Assembly: GCA_035695045.1 (NCBI GenBank)
Contig: DASSEX010000078.1
Coordinates: forward strand, 62,001 to 126,000
Direction of reading: 5' to 3'
DNA: 64,000 nucleotides
From: DASSKP01 sp035695045
GTDB lineage: Bacteria; Actinomycetota; Actinomycetes; JAFAQI01
Below, piece by piece: positions 40,012-46,133 of the stretch. Numbering within the stretch: position 1 is the stretch's first letter; every line of letters begins with the position of its first letter. The notes under the pieces were generated by a model. It had not been told where the DNA came from. It ran no database searches and worked only from the letters and a program-made list of their open reading frames with translations. A program made the translations under genes and the position numbers.

Positions 40012-40058
40012 GCGACGGTCTGCCGGCGCGTTACCCCCGCCGGCCGGCAGACCGTCGC
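40012..40058 (+). terminator. Strong stem-loop after His-rich MFS gene
   Basis: Perfect 16-bp stem (GCGACGGTCTGCCGGC at 40012-40027 with 40043-40058), 15-base loop, then CTTTCG. It starts six bases after the MFS stop and separates the exporter from the HMA gene, so the latter probably has its own promoter or depends on readthrough. Confidence 0.75.
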
Positions 40059-40086
40059 TTTCGCACGCTAACAAGCGAGGAGTCCG

Positions 40087-40320
40087 ATGCGTGACCAAAT
40101 GCCGCGGACGTTCGTCGGGACCACTGCCTTCTCGGTCATCGGCATGACCTGCGAGCACTGCCGAATCGCCATCATCGACGCAATCGGTCGCATTCCCGGC
40201 GTCGAGGGCGTCGAGGTCGACCTCGAGTCCGGCGCCGCCACCGTCACCGCGGAAACGCCGGTCGACCGGGCCGACATCGCCGCCGCGGTCCGTAACGCCG
40301 GGCACACGTTCCACTTCTGA
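40087..40320 (+). CDS. Heavy-metal-associated (HMA, CopZ-like) protein
   Basis: 77-residue ferredoxin-like HMA domain with the metal-binding motif GMTCEHCRIAI (~residues 19-29), as in copper chaperones and the N-terminal domains of P1B ATPases. The body IPGVEGVEVDLESGAATVTAE and NAGHTFHF complete the fold. GCGAGGAG precedes the ATG. No copper ATPase or CsoR is visible nearby; the adjacent His-rich MFS exporter is the only candidate partner. Confidence 0.85.
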   Translation: MRDQMPRTFVGTTAFSVIGMTCEHCRIAIIDAIGRIPGVEGVEVDLESGAATVTAETPVDRADIAAAVRNAGHTFHF

Positions 40321-40375
40321 ACCCGGCGAACGCCTCTGCGAAACCCGGCGATCAACCCGGTAGTTCGCCCGGCGC
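40321..40375. promoter_or_regulatory. Phased CCCGG repeats upstream of the small-ORF/MMPL operon
   Basis: ACCCGG starts at 40321, 40343 and 40355, and GCCCGG at 40367: intervals of 22, 12 and 12 bases, close to one or two helical turns. The first two are extended to ACCCGGCGA. They lie 60-115 bases before the first small ORF. They could be regulator sites; chance is not excluded in GC-rich DNA. Confidence 0.3.
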
Positions 40376-40435
40376 GACCGGACACGCGCCGGCCGCAGAG
40401 TCCCTGGCATCAGCCCACGAGCCAAGGAGCCGGAC

Positions 40436-40654
40436 ATGAACAGCATCGAGAGCATCCCGCAGGTCTGGGACGACGAGCGCGACGGCCGGTTCTTCCACAT
40501 CACCCAGTCGCTCTTCGACCCGTCGTACTGCTACGGCGCCGGCGTCCTGCTCGCCAGCTACGACCCCGAGGACGAGTTCGTCGCGACGGCCACTGAGACC
40601 GAGACCTGCGACGCGCAGCCGGCAGGCACCTCGACCGCCACGAGCACGCGATGA
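40436..40654 (+). CDS. Small acidic protein, hypothetical, first of small-ORF cluster
   Basis: 72 residues with an acidic first half (MNSIESIPQVWDDERDGRFF, then an aromatic stretch including DPSYCYGAGVLLASYDP) and a Thr/Ala/Glu-rich tail with a second Cys (TETETCDAQPAGTSTATSTR). AAGGAG precedes the ATG at good spacing. No signal peptide and no recognised domain. Its last four bases overlap the next ORF. It is expected to be co-expressed with two further tiny ORFs and an MMPL transporter. Confidence 0.55.
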   Translation: MNSIESIPQVWDDERDGRFFHITQSLFDPSYCYGAGVLLASYDPEDEFVATATETETCDAQPAGTSTATSTR

Positions 40655-40743
40655 AGCAGATCCAGATCGCCAAGAGCACCCGCAAGCGCGACCTGCCGGT
40701 CATCGACCTGCGGACGCCGAGCGGCCGCCGGCTCCCCTACTGA
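40651..40743 (+). CDS. Very small basic ORF (30 residues)
   Basis: Starts in an ATGA overlap with the preceding gene and encodes a basic peptide: MKQIQIAKSTRKRDLPVIDL, then ten residues ending RRLPY. The overlap indicates coupled translation. No known family. Too short for certainty, but codon use is as GC-biased as in its neighbours. Confidence 0.45.
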   Translation: MKQIQIAKSTRKRDLPVIDLRTPSGRRLPY

Positions 40744-40775
40744 CCCGCACCACCAACAAGACAAAGGAGATCGAC

Positions 40776-40880
40776 ATGAACCGCATCCGCACCAACCGCC
40801 GCGAGCGCGCCCGCAACGCCATCCGCACCTGGTTCGCGCGCAACCAGATGGGCCCGCTGCACAACTACGTCCCCCGCTGA
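40776..40880 (+). CDS. Very small Arg-rich ORF (34 residues)
   Basis: AAAGGAG lies six bases before the ATG, the best ribosome site in this cluster. The peptide MNRIRTNRRERARNAIRTWF continues for 14 residues and ends NYVPR; it has ten Arg and could form an amphipathic cationic helix. Followed after 47 bases by the MMPL transporter. It could be a leader, an antimicrobial-like peptide or a regulatory small protein; no family recognised. Confidence 0.5.
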   Translation: MNRIRTNRRERARNAIRTWFARNQMGPLHNYVPR

Positions 40881-40927
40881 TCCAGCCCTACCGCCCGCTC
40901 CAATCCTCCGTCTCGAAAGGCACTCAG

Positions 40928-43084
40928 ATGCTCGCAAGACTCGGAAGCTGGTCCTACCGGCGGCGCCGCTTCGTCATGGCGGCGTGGGCCGTCCTGTTCG
41001 TCGTGGGCATCGCCCTGGGCAGCCAGGTGTTCGGACAGCTGAAGGACTCGGTCGGCGCACCGGGCAACGAGGCCATCAAGGGCCTCAACCTGATGAACGA
41101 CGCCTCCACTCACGGTCCGAGCGTGATCGCCCTCGTCGACGGTCACGCTGTCGACGATCCGCAGACGAAGGCAGCAGTCCTCGCCGCCAAGGCAAAGCTC
41201 GAGCGGCTCCCCGACGTCACCGACGTCACGACGGCGTACGACGTCAACGACCCGCGCCTGCGCTCGAAGGACGGACGCGCCAGCCTGATGCTGATCTCGG
41301 TCAAGAAGACTCGCCGCGACGACGTCATGGCGATGCACGAACAGGTGCGGGTCATTCGCGACGCGCTGCGCGGCGGCGTCGCCGGCGAGGTGAAGGTCGG
41401 TGGCGACCTCGCGTTCAGCCGGGACACGATGACGCAGATGTCGAAGGACCTCTACATGGGTGAGGCCATCGCGCTGCCGATCCTGCTGGTCGCTCTCGTC
41501 TTCATCTTCCGCGGTGTCCGCGTTGCTCTGATTCCTCTTGCGGCATGCCTCGTGACGGTTGCCGGCGCCATGTTGCTCCTGCTCGCGACCACCCACGTGA
41601 CCGACGTCGGCAGCTATGCGATCGACGTGGTCACGCTGTTCGGCCTCGCACTCGCCGTCGACTACAGCCTGCTGATGGCGAACCGGTTCCGCGAGGAGCG
41701 CGCCACGGGGGCTGACGTCGAGGCGGCGACGTCGCACACCGTCCGTGCGGCGGGCCGGACGATCACGTTCTCGGCGCTCACTGTGATCGCCTCACTCGCG
41801 GGACTGTTCGCCTTCGCCGACCCGACCTTCACCTCACTCGCCATCGGCGGCATCGCGACGGTCGTCATCGCGCTCGCCGCAGGCCTGACGCTGGTGCCGG
41901 CGCTGCTCGCCACCACCGCGAACCACCTCGGGCACATGCCGCGTCAGGTTGCCGGCGAGGGCGCCTTCGGGCGGCTCGCCAAGCGGGTGCAGCGACGCCC
42001 GGTCGTCGTCGCGGTCGCGACGAGTGGCGCCCTGGTCGCGCTGGCGCTGCCGTTCTTCGGCGTGGTCTTCAGCAACGGCGACCCGCGGGTGCTGCCGAAG
42101 TCGGCGGAGAGCCGACAGGTCGCCGACCGGCTCGCGGCCGAGTTCCCGTCGAAGCAGGCGGACCCGGTCATCGTCGTCGGGAAGGTCGCGGCGTCTGATC
42201 CTGCGGTTGCTGCGTACGCGGAGCGCGTCAAGGCACTGCCGGGTGTTGCTGCGGTGAGCGTCGAGAAGGGTCTGCGCGGCAACGTGTCGGCGATCGACGT
42301 CGTGCCTGCCGGCTCGGTGCAGGGCCCGGTGGCGCAACATCTCGTCGCGGAGCTGCGGGCCACCCGGCCGGCGTACCCCAGCTACGTCACCGGCCAGGCC
42401 GCGTCACTGGTCGACTTCAAGCACCAGATCTGGACACATCTGCCCTATGCGCTCGGACTGATCGCCCTGGCCACGTTCGCACTGCTGTTCCTGATGACCG
42501 GGTCGGTGCTGGTGCCGATCAAGGCGCTGGTGATGAACACGCTGTCGCTGGGTGCAACGTTCGGTGCGCTGGCGTGGGTGTTCCAGGACGGGCACCTGTC
42601 CGGGCTGCTGGGGTTCCAGTCGTTCGGGGCGATCGAGGTGTGGGTGCCGGTCGTGGTGTTCGTCTTCGCCTTCGGCCTGTCGATGGACTACGAGGTGTTC
42701 CTGCTGTCGCGGATCAAGGAGTGCTACGACGAGTGCGGCAACAGCAACAACGCCGTCGCCAACGGTCTGCAGCGGTCGGGACGGATCATCACCTCCGCGG
42801 CGATGCTGGTGCTGATCGTCTTCCTCGGGTTCGCGGCCGGGAAGTCGATGGGGATCAAGGAGATGGGCCTGGCGCTCGCGATCGCCGTAGCGGTCGACGC
42901 GACGATCGTCCGCTGCCTGCTCGTGCCGGCGACGATGACGCTGCTCGGCGAGCGCAACTGGTGGGCGCCGGCTCCGATGCGCAGGCTCTATGAGCGCTAC
43001 GGATTGCGCGAGGCGCCGTCGGTGATCGACATCACCGTGCCGGAGCAGCGGCAGCCCGTTGCCGCGGCAGCCATGTCCCGCTGA
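40928..43084 (+). CDS. MMPL-family (RND superfamily) transporter
   Basis: 718 residues with the duplicated RND plan: one helix, a periplasmic-side domain, five helices, then the same again. Key transmembrane motifs with the Asp-Tyr pair used for proton relay are present in both halves: LALAVDYSLLMANRFREE (~236) and FGLSMDYEVFLLSRIKE (~580). Such proteins export lipids, peptides or siderophores in Actinomycetota. It is last in a run with three small ORFs, which are candidate cargo or regulators. A strong hairpin follows. Confidence 0.9.
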   Translation: MLARLGSWSYRRRRFVMAAWAVLFVVGIALGSQVFGQLKDSVGAPGNEAIKGLNLMNDASTHGPSVIALVDGHAVDDPQTKAAVLAAKAKLERLPDVTDVTTAYDVNDPRLRSKDGRASLMLISVKKTRRDDVMAMHEQVRVIRDALRGGVAGEVKVGGDLAFSRDTMTQMSKDLYMGEAIALPILLVALVFIFRGVRVALIPLAACLVTVAGAMLLLLATTHVTDVGSYAIDVVTLFGLALAVDYSLLMANRFREERATGADVEAATSHTVRAAGRTITFSALTVIASLAGLFAFADPTFTSLAIGGIATVVIALAAGLTLVPALLATTANHLGHMPRQVAGEGAFGRLAKRVQRRPVVVAVATSGALVALALPFFGVVFSNGDPRVLPKSAESRQVADRLAAEFPSKQADPVIVVGKVAASDPAVAAYAERVKALPGVAAVSVEKGLRGNVSAIDVVPAGSVQGPVAQHLVAELRATRPAYPSYVTGQAASLVDFKHQIWTHLPYALGLIALATFALLFLMTGSVLVPIKALVMNTLSLGATFGALAWVFQDGHLSGLLGFQSFGAIEVWVPVVVFVFAFGLSMDYEVFLLSRIKECYDECGNSNNAVANGLQRSGRIITSAAMLVLIVFLGFAAGKSMGIKEMGLALAIAVAVDATIVRCLLVPATMTLLGERNWWAPAPMRRLYERYGLREAPSVIDITVPEQRQPVAAAAMSR

Positions 43085-43095
43085 GACCGGCCACG

Positions 43096-43141
43096 CGCGA
43101 AGGCCCGGCACCTCTCTCCCGGGGGGTGCCGGGCCTTCGCG
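43096..43141. terminator. Bidirectional stem-loop between MMPL and monooxygenase-like gene
   Basis: Perfect 17-bp stem (CGCGAAGGCCCGGCACC at 43096-43112 with 43125-43141) and a 12-base loop, between two convergent genes. Confidence 0.85.
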
Positions 43142-43176
43142 ACTGTCGTCGGGTCTGGTGTCGGCCGGGCCGTCGT

Positions 43177-43461
43177 TCAGACGATGAGGTCGAACGCCTC
43201 GTAGGCGACCGGCCGGTCGCCGCGCATCGCAATCTCCTCGACGCCGGCGGCAGCGAACGCCGGGAACAGCCGCGACTGCGCGAACGACTCGAGTGCCTCT
43301 CGCGTCTCGTAGACGTCGACGATCCGGACCTCTCCCGAGGGCAGCTCGGACGCGGCGTGGACGAGCATGCCGTCGGGACGCCGAGCGTCGAGGTCGAGGT
43401 GCTTGCGAACTGCGTCGTAGTGCTCCCGGCTCGGCGCCGACGAGACCTGAGCGACCGCCAT
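43177..43461 (-). CDS. Small ABM-like (dimeric alpha-beta barrel) protein, copy 1
   Basis: 94 residues resembling antibiotic biosynthesis monooxygenase-like ferredoxin folds: HYDAVRKHLDLDARRPDGML, then VRIVDVYETREALESFAQSRLFPAFAAAGV (read in parts). It is a paralogue of the protein at 58013. A purine-rich AGGGGGCC precedes the ATG, and a TAAACA -10-like box (43478-43483, reverse strand) lies upstream next to the palindromes. It diverges from a TetR gene. Enzymatic activity is not certain. Confidence 0.7.
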   Translation of the reverse strand: MAVAQVSSAPSREHYDAVRKHLDLDARRPDGMLVHAASELPSGEVRIVDVYETREALESFAQSRLFPAFAAAGVEEIAMRGDRPVAYEAFDLIV

Positions 43462-43486
43462 GGTGGCCCCCTGTGATGTTTACTTT

Positions 43487-43507
43487 CACTAGTGGTTCTC
43501 ACTAGTG
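43487..43507. promoter_or_regulatory. Twin CACTAGTG operators, TetR/ABM module 1
   Basis: CACTAGTG, itself a perfect palindrome, occurs at 43487-43494 and 43500-43507, 13 bp centre to centre, and the whole element is an imperfect inverted repeat. It lies between the -10-like box of the ABM gene and TAATAT (43519-43524) of the TetR gene, so one repressor could control both directions. Confidence 0.7.
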
Positions 43508-43534
43508 ACTGACTGCAGTAATATGGCCCGCACC

Positions 43535-44173
43535 ATGGCTGCTGTCAAGGGGGAACCTCCGCCGCTTTCCCGGCGCGACCGCGCCCGGCAGACCCGCCTG
43601 CGGATGATCCGGGCGGCACACGCACACTTCGTCGCGCGCGGCTACTCCGGCGCGACGATGGCCGAGATCGCGGCGGCCGCGGGGGTCGCGGTGCAGACGG
43701 TCTACTTCACCTTTCACACCAAGGCCGAGCTGCTGCAGGCCTGCTACGACACCGCGGTCCTCGGCGAGGACGATCCGCTGCCGCCCCAGCAGCAGCCGTG
43801 GTACGCCGCGTTGATGGCCGCGCGATCAGGCAGCGCGGCACTTCGTCATTTCGTCGCGGGCAACACCGAGATCGTCGCGCGGGTCGGAGCGCTGGACGAC
43901 ATCGTCCGGTCCGCGCTGCACGAGCCGGACGCGGTCCGCGTCCGGGGTCACAGCGAGCACCTGCGCCGCTTGGGATACCGCAACGTCGTCGACCACCTCG
44001 CCGACAGCTTCGGCCTGGCCGCGGGTCTCACCCGCGACACGGCCACGGACCTGCTGCTGATGTACGGCGGCACCGCGGCGTACCGGAGTCTGGTGCTGGA
44101 CTACGGCTGGACGCGGGAGCGCTACGAGAAGTGGCTGCACGCTGCCCTGACGCAGCAGCTGCTCCGTCACTGA
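43535..44173 (+). CDS. TetR-family regulator, module 1
   Basis: 212 residues: helix-turn-helix (RMIRAAHAHFVARGYSGATM, AEIAAAAGVAVQTVYFTFHTK) and a ligand domain ending LDYGWTRERYEKWLHAALTQ. The frame is open from 43505, but TAATAT at 43519-43524 looks like its -10 box, so the ATG at 43535, close to the expected transcription start, is preferred. It is a paralogue of the TetR at 57299 and has the same kind of divergent partner. It probably represses itself and the ABM-like gene. Confidence 0.85.
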   Translation: MAAVKGEPPPLSRRDRARQTRLRMIRAAHAHFVARGYSGATMAEIAAAAGVAVQTVYFTFHTKAELLQACYDTAVLGEDDPLPPQQQPWYAALMAARSGSAALRHFVAGNTEIVARVGALDDIVRSALHEPDAVRVRGHSEHLRRLGYRNVVDHLADSFGLAAGLTRDTATDLLLMYGGTAAYRSLVLDYGWTRERYEKWLHAALTQQLLRH

Positions 44174-44287
44174 GGCGGCAGTCTCAGCCCTCCGCTTCCA
44201 CTTCCAGGCGCCCGGTGCGGAAAGACGTGTTATGCATACGCCGGGAGCGACGCGCGGGTCCGGCCGCCGGCTCCCGCTGGGGGGACA

Positions 44288-45703
44288 GTGGCCAGGATCG
44301 CTGTGCTGGGGGCGGGCGTCGTCGGGCTGACGACGGCGATGCTCCTCGGCAAGGACGGGCACGAGGTCGTCGTTCTCGAGCGCGACCCGACCGAACCGGC
44401 CGGCGACGCTGATGCGTTGTGGTCCGGCTGGGAGCGTCGCGGCGTCAACCAGTTCCGGCTGCTGCACTACTTCCAGCCGGCGTTCAGGGACCGACTCGAG
44501 CGCGAGCTGCCGTCGGTCGTCGATGCACTCGATGCGGCCGGTGCGATCCGGCACAACGTCATGGCGCTGGTGCCGGAGCAGATGTCGGGTGGCTTCCGTG
44601 ACGACGACCGTCAGTATGAAGCGCTCACGGCTCGCCGGCCGGTGACGGAGGCCGCGCTCGCCGGCGTGGCTGCGTCGACTCCCGGGGTGGAGATCCGGCG
44701 AGGAGTGGCGATCGACGGTGTGCTCACCGGCTCTTCGGTCGAAGACGGTACGCCGCACATCGTCGGTGTGCGTTGCGCCGACGGCTCGGAGGTGCGGGCT
44801 GACCTCGTCATCGACGCGCTCGGTCGACGCTCGCCGATGGGGTCGTGGCTGTCGACGGTCGGCGCTCGCCCGCCGGTGGAGGAGCGCGAGGACTGCGGCT
44901 TCGTCTACTACGGCCGCTACTTCCGCAGCACCGACGGCAGCGTGCCGCCGATGATCGCCGGGCTGTTGCAGGACTACGGGTCGGTCTCGATCCTCACTCT
45001 CCCGGCCGACAACGGCACGTGGGGCGTCGGCATCATCGTCAGCTCGCGCGACAAGGCGGCGCGCGCGTTGAAGGACAACGACGTGTGGCACCGCGCGCTC
45101 GCGGCGTATCCGCTCGCGGCGCACTGGGCCGACGGCGAACCGATCGACGACGGTGTCGCGGCGATGGCGGGCATCGAGGACGTGCATCGCGACTACTGCC
45201 CGGACGGTTCGCCGGTCGCGACCGGCGTGGTGTCGATCGGCGACGCGTGGGCGTGCACGAACCCGTCGCTGGGGCGCGGCGCGACGATCGGGTTCTTCCA
45301 CTCCATCGCGCTTCGTGACGCCTTACGCGGTGATGGTCTCGGCGACCCCGGAAAGTTCGCGCGCGCGTTCGCGGCGACGACGGCCGAGTCGGTGGAGCCG
45401 TGGTACCGCGCGACTCTCGCCTACGACCGCGCGCGGCTGGCGGAGGTCGACGCGGAGGTCACGGGGGCGGCGTACGAGCCGGATCCGGTGTGGGACGTGA
45501 CGCGCGCGCTGACCTCAGCGGCAGGCAAGGACGGCGAGGTGTTGCGAGCGCGGTTGCGCATTGCGGGGCTGCTGGAGTCGGCCGACGACGTGCTCGCGGC
45601 GCCCGGCGTCTTCGAGCGCATCCTCGAGTTGGGTGCGGGATGGCGCGACGAGCCGACGCACGGCGCGAGCCGTGAGGAGTTCCTGCAGGCGCTGTCAGGG
45701 TGA
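44288..45703 (+). CDS. FAD-dependent oxidoreductase, paralogue of the 32046 gene
   Basis: 471-residue flavoprotein. FAD motif VLGAGVVGLTTAMLLGKDGHEVVVLERD lies at the N-terminus (read in parts), and the second motif is GVVSIGDAWACTNPSLGRG (~residues 314-332). RRGVNQFRLLHYFQP and EPWYRATLAYD align with the 32046 protein. GTG start behind a GGGGG ribosome site; a GGGAGC/GCTCCC stem lies in its leader at 44243-44275. It follows the TetR gene by 114 bases and precedes a SnoaL-like gene, so the three may act on one small molecule. Confidence 0.85.
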   Translation: MARIAVLGAGVVGLTTAMLLGKDGHEVVVLERDPTEPAGDADALWSGWERRGVNQFRLLHYFQPAFRDRLERELPSVVDALDAAGAIRHNVMALVPEQMSGGFRDDDRQYEALTARRPVTEAALAGVAASTPGVEIRRGVAIDGVLTGSSVEDGTPHIVGVRCADGSEVRADLVIDALGRRSPMGSWLSTVGARPPVEEREDCGFVYYGRYFRSTDGSVPPMIAGLLQDYGSVSILTLPADNGTWGVGIIVSSRDKAARALKDNDVWHRALAAYPLAAHWADGEPIDDGVAAMAGIEDVHRDYCPDGSPVATGVVSIGDAWACTNPSLGRGATIGFFHSIALRDALRGDGLGDPGKFARAFAATTAESVEPWYRATLAYDRARLAEVDAEVTGAAYEPDPVWDVTRALTSAAGKDGEVLRARLRIAGLLESADDVLAAPGVFERILELGAGWRDEPTHGASREEFLQALSG

Positions 45704-45725
45704 GCGGTCTTCTCGGAGGTCTGTT

Positions 45726-46094
45726 GTGGACGTGAATGAGGTCGTCGCGGCGTACGGCGCGTCGTGGAACGAGACGGACGAAGCCGCCCGGCGGAAGCTG
45801 CTCGAGCAGGCGTGGGGCGACGACGCCGTCTACTGCGACCCGACCGCGACGGTCCGTGGCCGCGATGCGCTCGTGGAGCACATCGCCGGCTTCCACGGGA
45901 TGTTCCCGGGCGCACGGATCGACCAGGCGTCCGGCGTTGACGAGCACGACGGCTGGTTGCGGTTCGCGTGGACGATGGTCGGCGCCGACGGCGAGACCGT
46001 CATGGAAGGGTTCGACTGCGGGGAGCTCGCGTCGGATGGCCGGCTGACTCGGATCGTCGGCTTCTTCGGCCCGTTCCCCCCGCTCAACGGCTGA
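45726..46094 (+). CDS. SnoaL/NTF2-like protein
   Basis: 122 residues of the cone-shaped NTF2-like fold: VVAAYGASWNETDEAARRKL, DDAVYCDPTATVRGRDALVEHIAGFHGMFPG (in parts), then the beta-sheet WLRFAWTMVGADG and RIVGFFGPFPP. Relatives are polyketide cyclases, isomerases or hydroxynitrile-type enzymes. GGAGG lies seven bases before the GTG. It is 22 bases after the FAD oxidoreductase and presumably in its operon. Confidence 0.8.
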   Translation: MDVNEVVAAYGASWNETDEAARRKLLEQAWGDDAVYCDPTATVRGRDALVEHIAGFHGMFPGARIDQASGVDEHDGWLRFAWTMVGADGETVMEGFDCGELASDGRLTRIVGFFGPFPPLNG

Positions 46095-46133
46095 CCAGCT
46101 TCGAGCAATCAGCTCAGTCGGATAGGGGGGCGT

